DNA from: CAMAUF01 sp046152925
GTDB lineage: Bacteria; Chloroflexota; Dehalococcoidia; Tepidiformales; Tepidiformaceae
Direction of reading: 5' to 3'
Length of the DNA stretch: 12,503 bases
Assembly: GCA_046152925.1 (NCBI GenBank)
Contig: JBJXFX010000034.1
Span: 1-12,503, forward strand
The notes beneath the pieces were generated by a model, which was given only the letters and a program-made list of their open reading frames with translations, made no database searches and was not told where the DNA came from. Position numbers and translations under genes: made by a program. Positions 1 to 6,852 of this stretch are shown here, in pieces (positions within the stretch are counted from its first letter, which is position 1; each line of letters opens with the position of its first letter).

Positions 1-1131
1 ATCCAGGCCCAGCTTCCCGTCCGCATGGACGACGGCGCCCTTCGCATCTTTACGGGCTACCGCGTCCAGCACAACGGCGCCCGCGGGCCCTACAAAGGCG
101 GCGTCCGCTACCACCTCAAGGCCGACATCGACGAGGTCCGCGCCCTCGCGATGCTCATGACCTACAAGTGCGCTGTCATGGACCTGCCCTATGGCGGCGC
201 CAAGGGCGGCGTCATGTGCGACCCGATGACGATGTCCGAAACCGAGCTCAACCGCCTCACGCGGACCTATACCCAGCACATCCACATGCTCCTGGGTGTG
301 AACCGCGACATCCCCGCCCCCGACATGGGGACGAACGCCCAGACCATGGCCTGGATGATGGACGCCTACGGTGCGCTCCACGGCTACACGCCTGGCATCG
401 TCACCGGCAAGCCCGTCGAGCTCGGCGGGAGCTTCGGGCGCGACCAGGCCACGGGCCGCGGCGTCGCCACCTGCATGCAGCAGTACGCCAAGCGCGAAGG
501 CGTCGCGCCGGCCGACATCCGCGTCGCCGTCCAGGGCTACGGCAACGTCGGCTCTTGGACGTGCCGGACCGCCGCGCGCATGGGATTCAAAATCGTCGCC
601 GTCGGCGATGTCAAAGGCGCGGTTGTGAACGACCGCGGCCTCGACATCGCCGCCCTGGACGCCTGGGTGGCCGAGCACCGCTTCGTGGAGGGCTTCCCCG
701 GCGGACAGGCGATCCCCGCCGGCGACCTCCTGGAAGTGGACTGCGACTACCTTGTCCCGGCCGCCCTTGGCGAGGTGATTACCGCAGCAAACGCGGACGA
801 TGTCCGCTGCCGCGTGGTTGTCGAAGGGGCGAATCACCCAGTCACCCCGGCCGGCGACACCGTCCTCGCTGAGCGCGGGATCGCCGTCCTTCCGGACATC
901 GTGGTCAACGCTGGCGGCGTCACCGTGAGCTACTTCGAATGGACCCAGAACATCCAACAGTTCCGCTGGGACCTGGAACAGGTCTGCGCCGAGCTCGATG
1001 AGCGTATGGTTGCGGCATTCGACACCCTGGTGGCGCGGGCCGGTCGCGATGGCACGCGGCTCCGTCAGGCGGCCTTCGATATCGGCGTCGAGCGGGTGGC
1101 CCGCGCGATCAAGCTCCGCGGCTTCGTTTAG
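1..1131 (+). CDS. gdhA: Glu/Leu/Phe/Val dehydrogenase (glutamate dehydrogenase type), 5'-truncated by window edge
   Basis: Cytosolic NAD(P)-dependent oxidative deamination of glutamate or a related amino acid, or the reverse amination of the 2-oxoacid. The frame is open from base 1, before the first ATG at 25, and the residues before it (QLPVRMDDG) are family sequence, so the true start lies outside the window. About 376 residues are visible of the roughly 410-430 usual for the family. Counting from base 1, PYKGGVRYH (30-38), MTYKCAVMDLPYGGAKGG (53-70, with the substrate lysine near 56 and catalytic lysine near 68), APDMGTN and the Rossmann motif GYGNVG (179-184) are all present. VVNAGGVTVSYFEW near the C terminus is also typical. 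No key residue is missing in the visible part. Substrate preference (Glu versus Leu/Phe/Val) and cofactor cannot be read with confidence. The following MFS gene starts within 60 nt and may have its own promoter. Confidence 0.95.
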   Translation: MQAQLPVRMDDGALRIFTGYRVQHNGARGPYKGGVRYHLKADIDEVRALAMLMTYKCAVMDLPYGGAKGGVMCDPMTMSETELNRLTRTYTQHIHMLLGVNRDIPAPDMGTNAQTMAWMMDAYGALHGYTPGIVTGKPVELGGSFGRDQATGRGVATCMQQYAKREGVAPADIRVAVQGYGNVGSWTCRTAARMGFKIVAVGDVKGAVVNDRGLDIAALDAWVAEHRFVEGFPGGQAIPAGDLLEVDCDYLVPAALGEVITAANADDVRCRVVVEGANHPVTPAGDTVLAERGIAVLPDIVVNAGGVTVSYFEWTQNIQQFRWDLEQVCAELDERMVAAFDTLVARAGRDGTRLRQAAFDIGVERVARAIKLRGFV

Positions 1132-1175
1132 CGAAGGCGGGCGACATCCTTACCCCGCGAGGTGACCGAATCCGT

Positions 1176-1181
1176 TAGCAT
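1176..1181 (+). promoter_or_regulatory. Putative -10 box (TAGCAT) for leaderless MFS transcript
   Basis: TAGCAT ends 7 nt before ATG 1189, so transcription would begin at or next to the start codon. No -35 match is visible. The inference rests on the same spacing at 7371, 8047 and 9454. Confidence 0.35.
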
Positions 1182-1188
1182 GCGGCGA

Positions 1189-2448
1189 ATGGTTCGCACG
1201 TGGTTCTCCGAAACCTTCGCGTCGCTCTCCGAACCGCGCTACCGCGTGCTCTGGGCGGGGACGTCGCTCTCGTTTCTCGCCTTTTCGATGTCGATGATCG
1301 TCCAAAGCGTCGTCGCATTCGACCTGACGAAGAAAAACGGCTCGGTCGGCTTCGTCCAACTTGGTATGGGGATTGCGACGATCATCTCCGCCCCGTTTGG
1401 CGGCGTGATCGCCGATCGCGTTTCTAAGCGCGTCTTACTGCTCATCGGTCAAACGATCATCTCCGCCAACTTCGGTCTGGTCGGCGTCTTGATCATCACG
1501 GGCCACATCACGATCCCAATCCTGTTCACCTCCACGCTCATTCAGGGCCTCGTGTTCTCGTTCATCGCCCCCGCGAGGCAGGCCTGGCTCGGCGAACTCC
1601 TCTCCGGCCCGCTTCGCGCCAACGGGATCGCGCTGCAACAGGTGGCGATGACCGCAACCCGGATCTTCGGCCCGTTCCTCGCCGGCGCGCTGATTGCGCT
1701 CGCGTTTGTTGGCCCCGGCGGCGCCTATCTGGCGATGGGCGCGATCATGCTGCTGGTCGTCGCCACGCTCGCCCAGCTCCCGCCATCGCCGCCGAACAAG
1801 GCGGCAGGCTCGACGGCCATGAGCGCGTTCATGGACGGTGTACGGCACGTCTCGGCGCGGCCACGCTTGGCGCTGCTCACGACGATGTTCGTGGGTGTGG
1901 TGATCGGCGGCTTTTCCTACCAGGTCCTGCTCGCCGGCTACCTCGAACATGAGCTGGGCCACGACCGCAAGGACATGGCGTGGATGCTCGGCGTCGCCGG
2001 CTTTGCGGGCCTCATCACGACCGTCCTCGTGGCAGGCCGCGCGAGTTCGCCCCGTGCTTGGCAGATGATGGTCGGATCTGCGCTCGTCCTCGGCGCCTCG
2101 TTGATCGCGCTCGCGGCCGTCGGGAGCTTCGCCGGCGCGCTCGTCGTGATGCTGGCCCTGGGGGCGGGGTCCAGCGTCTTCCAGATGATCAACAGCGCCC
2201 TCGTCCTCCAGGAGTCAGACCCGGCCTACTTTGGGCGCGTGGCCTCGCTGACGATGCTCGCTTGGGGCTTCAACAGCCTCGTCGGCCTCCCCTTCGGCGC
2301 CCTCGCCGACCACATCGGCGAGCGTGAAACGCTGATGCTCATGGGCGCGATCGTGATCGGCGTGACGATCGCCGCGAGTGGGGCGCATGTCGCAATCGGG
2401 CGGCGCGTTGCTCGCGTCCCGGTCCCTTCGCTCGCGCGGAGCGACTGA
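1189..2448 (+). CDS. MFS transporter (MFS_3/enterobactin-exporter-like)
   Basis: Inner-membrane secondary transporter, probably an exporter of small molecules; the substrate cannot be told. From ATG 1189 it has 419 residues with about 12 hydrophobic segments in two halves. The loop after helix 2 carries the MFS motif A equivalent (GGVIADRVSKR, about 71-81), and PARQAWLGELL is typical of the MFS_3 branch. Start choice: in-frame candidates are GTG 1162, ATG 1180 and ATG 1189. I chose 1189 because a TAGCAT box ends 7 nt before it, the leaderless geometry also seen at three other genes here. The GAGGTGA upstream of 1180 is too far away (about 14 nt) for a normal ribosome binding site. The longer forms would only add a polar N terminus. 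The gene lies 57 nt after the dehydrogenase stop, and no functional link is evident. Confidence 0.9.
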   Translation: MVRTWFSETFASLSEPRYRVLWAGTSLSFLAFSMSMIVQSVVAFDLTKKNGSVGFVQLGMGIATIISAPFGGVIADRVSKRVLLLIGQTIISANFGLVGVLIITGHITIPILFTSTLIQGLVFSFIAPARQAWLGELLSGPLRANGIALQQVAMTATRIFGPFLAGALIALAFVGPGGAYLAMGAIMLLVVATLAQLPPSPPNKAAGSTAMSAFMDGVRHVSARPRLALLTTMFVGVVIGGFSYQVLLAGYLEHELGHDRKDMAWMLGVAGFAGLITTVLVAGRASSPRAWQMMVGSALVLGASLIALAAVGSFAGALVVMLALGAGSSVFQMINSALVLQESDPAYFGRVASLTMLAWGFNSLVGLPFGALADHIGERETLMLMGAIVIGVTIAASGAHVAIGRRVARVPVPSLARSD

Positions 2449-2461
2449 TCTAGGGGCCTGC

Positions 2462-2467
2462 TACGCT
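2462..2467 (+). promoter_or_regulatory. Putative -10 box (TACGCT) for the 73-residue gene
   Basis: TACGCT lies 31 nt before ATG 2499, leaving a short leader that contains a GAGG ribosome binding site at 2488-2491. No clear -35 element. Confidence 0.3.
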
Positions 2468-2498
2468 GGACGCATCCCACCCAACCTGAGGCGTCTGT

Positions 2499-2720
2499 AT
2501 GGGCCGCGAAGAGCTTGCCGCGCTGATTAAGATTCTCACCGACTTCCAGGCGCAAGGGCTCTCCAGCCCGGCCATTGGCGCCTGGCACATCCACCTCGAC
2601 AAGGGCCAGCATGCCTTCGTGTTCGACAAATGCGAAAACGAGGGCTACTGCGAAGAGCGCCCGGCCGTGATCGCGATGAATGGCGAGGTCCTCGACCCCG
2701 GCGGCCCGCTCTTCGGTTAG
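2499..2720 (+). CDS. Hypothetical protein, 73 residues, unrecognised
   Basis: I do not recognise the family. The start is supported by GAGG at 2488-2491, 7 nt before ATG. The protein is soluble, with no signal or membrane segment. The first 20 residues are probably helical (EELAALIKILTDFQ). A compact part follows with alternating polar/hydrophobic segments (GAWHIHLDKGQHAFVFDKC), two cysteines in KCENEGYC, and a short end (NGEVLDPGGPLFG). The spaced H, D, C and E residues could bind a metal, but that is speculation. It stands alone between the MFS gene and the GGDEF pair. Codon use is GC-rich like its neighbours. The competing antisense frame spanning the MFS end looks like shadow coding. Confidence 0.6.
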   Translation: MGREELAALIKILTDFQAQGLSSPAIGAWHIHLDKGQHAFVFDKCENEGYCEERPAVIAMNGEVLDPGGPLFG

Positions 2721-2741
2721 GAATCGTCCATCGAGAGTTAG

Positions 2742-2757
2742 GAAACCCTTGGGTTTC
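2742..2757. repeat. 16-bp perfect palindrome (GAAACCC-TT-GGGTTTC) upstream of the GGDEF gene
   Basis: The arms 2742-2748 and 2751-2757 are exact inverse complements around TT. It lies 30 nt before the start of the GGDEF gene and 22 nt after the previous stop. There is no T tract, so an intrinsic terminator is unlikely. It could be an operator for a dimeric repressor or a small RNA hairpin. Confidence 0.4.
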
Positions 2758-2786
2758 GTGTCAGGGCAGTCGAATGTGAAGGTACA

Positions 2787-3749
2787 TTGACCGCGCTTGC
2801 CGTTGCTCACCCATCCTCAGGCCCATCGCGCCTGATCAACGTGCTCATCCTCGAGCGCTCGCTGGAGGACACACGGCGGTTGCGGGACCTCTTCATCGCC
2901 CTGCCGCAGGTAAAGCCGTTCACCGCGCGCGACCTGCCCGACGCCCTCGCGACCCTCTCGACGACCAATATCGATGTCGCGCTGATCGACGCAACGATTT
3001 GGCTCCGAAGGAACGGTGAAGGCGCGAAACAGCTCAAGGCCGCCGCACCAGACACCGGCTTCCTCGCGCTTTGCGAACTGGAGGGCGAGGGCCTGAGCTG
3101 CGTGAAGCGCGGCGCACAAGACTTCGTCGCCCGCGGTGCGATCGAGCCCGCTGGCCTCCGCGACAAGATTGTTGCCGCCGAAGAAGCGACCCGCGCCAAC
3201 CGCCGCCGCGACACGCTGCGGCTCTGGATGGAGCGCGCGGCCCGCGTCGACCAGCTCACCGGCCTCCAGACGCGCAAGTCTTTTTCCGAGCACCTACGGG
3301 CCGCCTGTGCTGAGGCGGCAGCCGAAGACGACCGCGTCACCGTCCTGCTCATCGATGTCGCCGGGACGTCCGCCGTCAACGATGAACTGGGGTATGAAGC
3401 GGGAGACGAGTTGATCCGCCGGGCGGCCCTCGGTCTGAGCCGCTGCCTGCGGGGCAGCGACATTGCCGGCCGAGTCGGCGGCGATGAATTCGCCGTCATC
3501 TTGCCTGGCGCCGACTTGGAGGTCGGCCGGCGCGTGGCACGGCGGATCCGGGCCGAGATTACCCAACTGAACGGCAGCCAGTGGCGCGGTCTGCCACCGA
3601 TCCTCCTCAACTTCGATGTCTTGGATGCGACCGGGCGAGAGCCAGAAGCCGTGCTCGCCGGCGTCACCGGCGGGGTGCGCCCTCACGCGTCCAAGCTCCA
3701 CCTCGTCGAACCAAAGGAAGAGGCGAACGATGGCCCGTCGGTGGCATGA
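2787..3749 (+). CDS. Receiver-like/GGDEF protein, probable diguanylate cyclase
   Basis: Predicted cytosolic c-di-GMP synthase (2 GTP to c-di-GMP), 320 residues. Residues about 17-130 resemble a response-regulator receiver: VLILE strand, possible phospho-acceptor D68 (ALIDAT), but no clear acidic pair or conserved KP lysine, so it may be a pseudo-receiver. A helical linker (130-153) leads to a GGDEF domain starting at DQLTGLQTRKSF (155-166). D190 (LLIDV), N198, D207 and GGDEF (231-235) are all in place. RGSD (222-225) sits exactly five residues before GGDEF, as in a canonical product-inhibition I-site. Oddity: the usual C-terminal ADxALYxAK helix of GGDEF domains is not recognisable (PEAVLAGVTGGVRPHASK instead). 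The start is TTG 2787 with AAGG at 2779-2782; no in-frame ATG or GTG lies near, so the start is less certain than the domain call. The 3' end overlaps the next gene by 20 nt. Confidence 0.85.
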   Translation: MTALAVAHPSSGPSRLINVLILERSLEDTRRLRDLFIALPQVKPFTARDLPDALATLSTTNIDVALIDATIWLRRNGEGAKQLKAAAPDTGFLALCELEGEGLSCVKRGAQDFVARGAIEPAGLRDKIVAAEEATRANRRRDTLRLWMERAARVDQLTGLQTRKSFSEHLRAACAEAAAEDDRVTVLLIDVAGTSAVNDELGYEAGDELIRRAALGLSRCLRGSDIAGRVGGDEFAVILPGADLEVGRRVARRIRAEITQLNGSQWRGLPPILLNFDVLDATGREPEAVLAGVTGGVRPHASKLHLVEPKEEANDGPSVA

Positions 3750-4476
3750 CCCCGTTACCCGCGGAGAGCGGGCGCGGCGCTCAGTAGCGGTCGCGGTGCC
3801 GGGCGTCATCGCGCTCGCTGGGATCGCCGTCACTGCGGAAGAGGTGTTTCCCCGGCAAGACGGCGTCGGGCTCGTTATCGCGGGCCTCTTTGTCGCGTGC
3901 GCCGCGAGCGCTTGGGGCGCTCGCAGGTTCATCCCGCCGGAAGTCCGCGCCGCTGTGCCCGACCCGGCGACCCGCGTCTTGGACACAGAGACCGGCCTCG
4001 GCAACTCGCGCCTCCTGATCTCGCTCCTCCGCTCGGAGGTCGCCCGCGCCAAGCGCTATGGCCACCGGAGCGTCCTCATGGTGATCGAGGTGGCTGTCAC
4101 CGGCTTTCGGCCGTTGGACCCTGCCGAGCGGCCGCCATCGCCGGCGCGGTTCGTTGCGGCCACGCTGATGCGCGCGGTGCGCCAAGGCGACCTCGTCGTC
4201 CGGATTGATGAGTCGCGCTTTGGCGTGCTGCTCGTCGAGTGCAACGACGCGGGCGCCGAAGCCCTGGAGCCACGCTTGCTCCACGAGCTCACCGCGACGC
4301 CCTTTTCGCGCAACGACGACGGCTCCGCCATCTTCTTGAAGGCGCGATCAAGCCGGGCTGTCTATGACCAGACCGTGGACTCCGCCGAGGAGTACTACGA
4401 GCAGGCGCTCGCGAGCTTCCAGGGGCCTTCCATCCGCGAACATCGCGGGCCAATGCGCCAACGCATCGCCGGCTAG
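3730..4476 (+). CDS. Membrane protein with degenerate GGDEF-like domain
   Basis: 248 residues. Two hydrophobic segments (about 18-36 and 45-63) form a short hairpin anchor, followed by a cytoplasmic domain. DTETGLGNSRLL (85-96) matches the start of GGDEF domains (DxLTGLxNRRxF). The expected signature position reads RIDESRFGVLLVE (158-170): DESRF replaces GGDEF, with no I-site or metal aspartate pair, so diguanylate cyclase activity is not expected. The start is ATG 3730 with GAGG at 3720-3723, 6 nt upstream. The reading frame begins inside the preceding GGDEF gene (20-nt overlap), which implies translational coupling and a joint role, for example as membrane partner or regulator of that cyclase (inference). 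The frame also extends upstream to 3616, but that part only shadows the previous gene. The stop TAG lies within the CTAG beside the IS element; the coding sequence appears complete. Confidence 0.75.
   Translation: MARRWHDPVTRGERARRSVAVAVPGVIALAGIAVTAEEVFPRQDGVGLVIAGLFVACAASAWGARRFIPPEVRAAVPDPATRVLDTETGLGNSRLLISLLRSEVARAKRYGHRSVLMVIEVAVTGFRPLDPAERPPSPARFVAATLMRAVRQGDLVVRIDESRFGVLLVECNDAGAEALEPRLLHELTATPFSRNDDGSAIFLKARSSRAVYDQTVDSAEEYYEQALASFQGPSIREHRGPMRQRIAG
4473..4476. other. CTAG flank, left side of IS481 element
   Basis: CTAG here overlaps the TAG stop of the degenerate GGDEF gene, and an equal CTAG lies at 5563-5566 beyond the other end. IS481 of Bordetella is known to target and duplicate NCTAGN. 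Here the outer bases differ (GCTAGG on the left, TCTAGC on the right), so a clean 6-bp duplication is not seen. Confidence 0.55.
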
Positions 4477-4478
4477 GC

Positions 4479-4506
4479 TGTAGTTCCCATGAGGGTTGTA
4501 CACGGG
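4479..4506 (+). repeat. Left terminal inverted repeat of the IS481 element
   Basis: Begins TGTAGTTCCC. It matches the inverse complement of 5534-5561 at about 19 of 28 positions, with identity at the first seven bases and across GTTGT (positions 17-21 of the repeat). Confidence 0.75.
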
Positions 4507-4598
4507 AAGTAGTCATCAGCTTATACGGATAGCTTGACGAAGAGAGGGGCCAGGCCGTTGGTTGGGGTTGTCACACACCTGACCACGGAGGCCCCTCA

Positions 4599-5540
4599 AT
4601 GTCCCATGCTAACGCGAAGCTCAACGACTATGGACGGCTGCTGCTGGTGAGCCGCCTGCAGGAGGGCTGGACCCAGGCCCAGGTGGCCGAGGCGCAAGGG
4701 GTCTCGCGAAGCACCGTCGCGAAGTGGTGGAAGCGCTATCGCGAAGAGGGCTTCCAGGGTCTACGGGATCGATCGAGCCGCGCCAAACGCCTGCCGCACG
4801 CGCTTGGAGAGACGGTCGTGGAGGCGATCTGCACGCTCCGGCGAGAGCTCGGCGCTGGACCACATCGCATCGCCTACGAGCTGGGGATGTCTGCCTCCAC
4901 GGTCTACGGTGTCCTGCGGCGGAAGGGGCTGGCCGTCCTTGCCCGGCTCGATCGCACCACCCGCGCCGTCATCCGCTATGAGCGTGAGCGGCCGGGTGAG
5001 CTGGTCCACTTGGACGTGAAGAAGTTCGGCCGCATCCCGGAGGGCGGTGGCAAGCGTTTCGATCCTGGCTTCGCAGAGAGCGGTGCAGGACGCCATCGAC
5101 CTGGCCCCACACGTGGCCATGACTACGTGCATGTCGCCGTCGATGACCACAGCCGCTTCGCCTATGCCGAGGCTCTCCCGGACGAGACCGGGGCGACCAC
5201 GGCCGCCTTCCTCCTGCGGGCAGTCCAGGCCTTCGCAGCGGCCGGGGTCACCATCGAGCGCGTCCTCACGGACAACGCCAAGAACTACCGCGTTTCGCGC
5301 GCGTTCCTCGAGGCTGCCGCCGACCGTGGCATCGCCCTGCGCCATACTCGCCCGTACCGGCCACAGACCAACGGCAAAGCGGAGGCCTTCAACAAGACCC
5401 TCCAGCGCGAGTGGGCCTACCGTCGGCCCTACACCAGCAACCAGGAACGGCTAGCCTCTCTCCGGCCATTCCTCGATGACTACAACTTCGCCCGCCCTCA
5501 CACTGCCATCGGCAACCTGCCGCCGGCGTCCCGCCTGTAA
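4599..5540 (+). CDS. IS481-family transposase (DDE integrase fold)
   Basis: 313 residues, the usual length for the family. The N-terminal part carries helix-turn-helix segments: a first in QAQVAEAQGVSRSTVAKWWKR (about 27-47) and a second in HRIAYELGMSASTVYGVLRR. The rve/integrase catalytic core follows, with the DDE triad as D in VHLDVKKFG, D in VLTDNAKNY and E in TNGKAEAFNKTLQ. RPYRPQTNGKAE and YNFARPHTAIG are typical of IS481 and IS3-like transposases. The start is ATG 4599 with GGAGG at 4587-4591, 7 nt upstream. The stop is 21 nt inside the right end. A TATACG at 4522-4527 could serve as -10, but no well-spaced -35 is seen. The frame is unbroken and catalytic residues are intact. Confidence 0.95.
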   Translation: MSHANAKLNDYGRLLLVSRLQEGWTQAQVAEAQGVSRSTVAKWWKRYREEGFQGLRDRSSRAKRLPHALGETVVEAICTLRRELGAGPHRIAYELGMSASTVYGVLRRKGLAVLARLDRTTRAVIRYERERPGELVHLDVKKFGRIPEGGGKRFDPGFAESGAGRHRPGPTRGHDYVHVAVDDHSRFAYAEALPDETGATTAAFLLRAVQAFAAAGVTIERVLTDNAKNYRVSRAFLEAAADRGIALRHTRPYRPQTNGKAEAFNKTLQREWAYRRPYTSNQERLASLRPFLDDYNFARPHTAIGNLPPASRL

Positions 5541-5561
5541 ACAACGCCCGCGAAAACTACA
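5534..5561 (-). repeat. Right terminal inverted repeat of the IS481 element
   Basis: Read on the minus strand it begins TGTAGTTTTCGCGG. It overlaps the last codons of the transposase and pairs with 4479-4506. Confidence 0.75.
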
Positions 5562-5562
5562 T

Positions 5563-5566
5563 CTAG
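5563..5566. other. CTAG flank, right side of IS481 element
   Basis: Second CTAG next to the element, one base beyond the CTACA end. See the left flank for the comparison. Confidence 0.5.
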
Positions 5567-5583
5567 CCGCCACGACCGTGCTT

Positions 5584-5605
5584 CCTCTCCCCCGCGGGGG
5601 AGAGG
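5584..5605. repeat. 22-bp perfect CT-rich palindrome, REP-like element
   Basis: Each arm is CCTCTCCCCCG or its inverse complement, with no mismatch. GAGGTGAGGGGG follows shortly after (about 5609-5620). This arrangement is common in dispersed intergenic repeats of GC-rich bacteria. It lies between the IS end and the P450 stop codon at 5642, so on the minus strand it could also serve as a stem after the P450 gene. No T tract follows on either strand, so a classic intrinsic terminator is not supported. Confidence 0.6.
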
Positions 5606-5641
5606 ACCGAGGTGAGGGGGCAGCGGCGGCCAATCAGCCGA

Positions 5642-6832
5642 TCAGCCCAGCTTCACGGGCAGCGGGCGGCGCCCAAACCCCAGCGCGCTCGCGCGGGCCG
5701 GAGCGACCTCGCCCACGGACGCCATCCGCGGGAACCGCTCGATCAGCGCTTGGAGCGCAACCTGCGCCTCGAGCCGCGCCAGATTCGCCCCGAGACAATA
5801 GTGAAGGCCCCAGGCGAAGCCGAAGTGCGGGTTCGGGTCCCGGGTGAGGTCGAGCTCGCCCGGGTCCGTGAAGACGGCCGGGTCGTGGTTCGCCGCCGCG
5901 ATCCCGAGGTAGACCGTCTGGCGCGCCTTGAGCAGCTGGCCGCCGCGCTCATGGTCGGCCTTCACCTTGCGCACCATCGAACGGGCGGGCCCGCCGACGC
6001 GCATGAACTCCTCGACCGCCGTGGGATAGGCCTCAGGGTGGCTCCGCAGCCACTCACGCTGCTCCGGCCGCTGGAGGAGGATGGCGAGCGCGTTCCCCAG
6101 CAGCGTCGTCGTCGTTTCGTGCCCGCCGAAGAGGAGCAGCGTGCAGGCGCCGACGAGCTCAAGCGGCGTCAGCCGATCCGTCTCGGAGTGGACCACGGCC
6201 GAGAGGATCGTCCCCGACGGCGCCGCCCGTTCCTGTTCGATCAGCCGCGAGAAATAGCCGGTGAACTCCTCCATCGCCGGGACGACCGTCGCGCCGGGCA
6301 CGGCGCCGGGGTTCATCGCGAAGACGAGCTTCGAGAGCCCGTCGGACCAGGCCGAGAGCCGGTGGCGATCGGCCGGGTCGATCCCGAGGACGTGGGCGAT
6401 GACCAGGGCCGGGATGGGCCGGGCGAAGTCGTGCTCCAGGTCGACGATGCCATCAGCGAGGCCCGCGACGGTCTCGTCGACCACTTGGCGGACCGCCGCT
6501 TCGAGCCGGGATATCGCCCGTGGCGTAAAGGCGGTGCGGACGGGCTCCCGCAGGTGGGAGTGGACCGGCGGGTCGCGGAAGTTCATCCAGCCGCTGAGGA
6601 GGTCGACCGCCGGCCCGAGCGCCGCGTCTTGGCGGGCGGCGCGCTCCCAGGTCTCGCGGCGTTCGGAGGAAAGGGTGTCGCTATCCCGGAAGGCGGCTTC
6701 GACGCCGGCATGGTCGAGGATCACCCAGCCCCGGTGGAGGTCGGACCACTGGAGGTCGCCGCCGGCTTCGCGGGCGCGGGCGAAGTAGCCGGCCGGGTCG
6801 AGAATAGATTCGTGACAGCCCAGGTCGAGCAT
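5642..6832 (-). CDS. Cytochrome P450
   Basis: Soluble bacterial P450 monooxygenase, 396 residues from ATG 6832, the normal size for a class I CYP that takes electrons from separate redox partners (none is encoded here). Seen motifs: HSHLR (91-95, HxxxR of helix C), I-helix GGHETT (236-241, the oxygen-activation segment), EFMR (275-278, ExxR) and the heme loop FAWGLHYCLG with axial C346. The frame stays open upstream to 7186, but that part is arginine/proline-rich and antisense-shadow-like. ATG 6832 has GGAG a few bases upstream and lies 20 nt after the DinB-like stop, so the two genes are probably one operon. The substrate is unknown; the resemblance to CYP107/CYP150-like soluble enzymes is only general. 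Confidence 0.95.
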   Translation of the reverse strand: MLDLGCHESILDPAGYFARAREAGGDLQWSDLHRGWVILDHAGVEAAFRDSDTLSSERRETWERAARQDAALGPAVDLLSGWMNFRDPPVHSHLREPVRTAFTPRAISRLEAAVRQVVDETVAGLADGIVDLEHDFARPIPALVIAHVLGIDPADRHRLSAWSDGLSKLVFAMNPGAVPGATVVPAMEEFTGYFSRLIEQERAAPSGTILSAVVHSETDRLTPLELVGACTLLLFGGHETTTTLLGNALAILLQRPEQREWLRSHPEAYPTAVEEFMRVGGPARSMVRKVKADHERGGQLLKARQTVYLGIAAANHDPAVFTDPGELDLTRDPNPHFGFAWGLHYCLGANLARLEAQVALQALIERFPRMASVGEVAPARASALGFGRRPLPVKLG

Positions 6833-6852
6833 GGGGTTCTCCGGGGACGGCC

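Larger units (their letters stand above)
4479..5561 (+). mobile_element. Complete IS481-family insertion sequence, about 1083 bp
   Basis: One transposase gene bounded by imperfect terminal inverted repeats that begin TGTAGTT at 4479 and end AACTACA at 5561. About 19 of the outer 28 bases match between the ends, including TGTAGTT and an internal GTTGT. IS481-family elements usually run about 0.9-1.3 kb with TGT ends and one orf, which fits. CTAG is found 2 nt outside the left end and 1 nt outside the right end. The reading frame is intact, so the copy may be active. It separates the signalling gene pair from the leftward P450 group without disrupting either. Confidence 0.85.

Noticed and set aside
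3616..3729. Upstream extension of the degenerate GGDEF gene
   Set aside because: It runs in a shadow frame of the preceding GGDEF gene. ATG 3730 has GAGG 6 nt upstream.
5584..5605. Intrinsic terminator for the P450 or the transposase
   Set aside because: Strong stem but no T tract on either side; better described as a REP-like palindrome.
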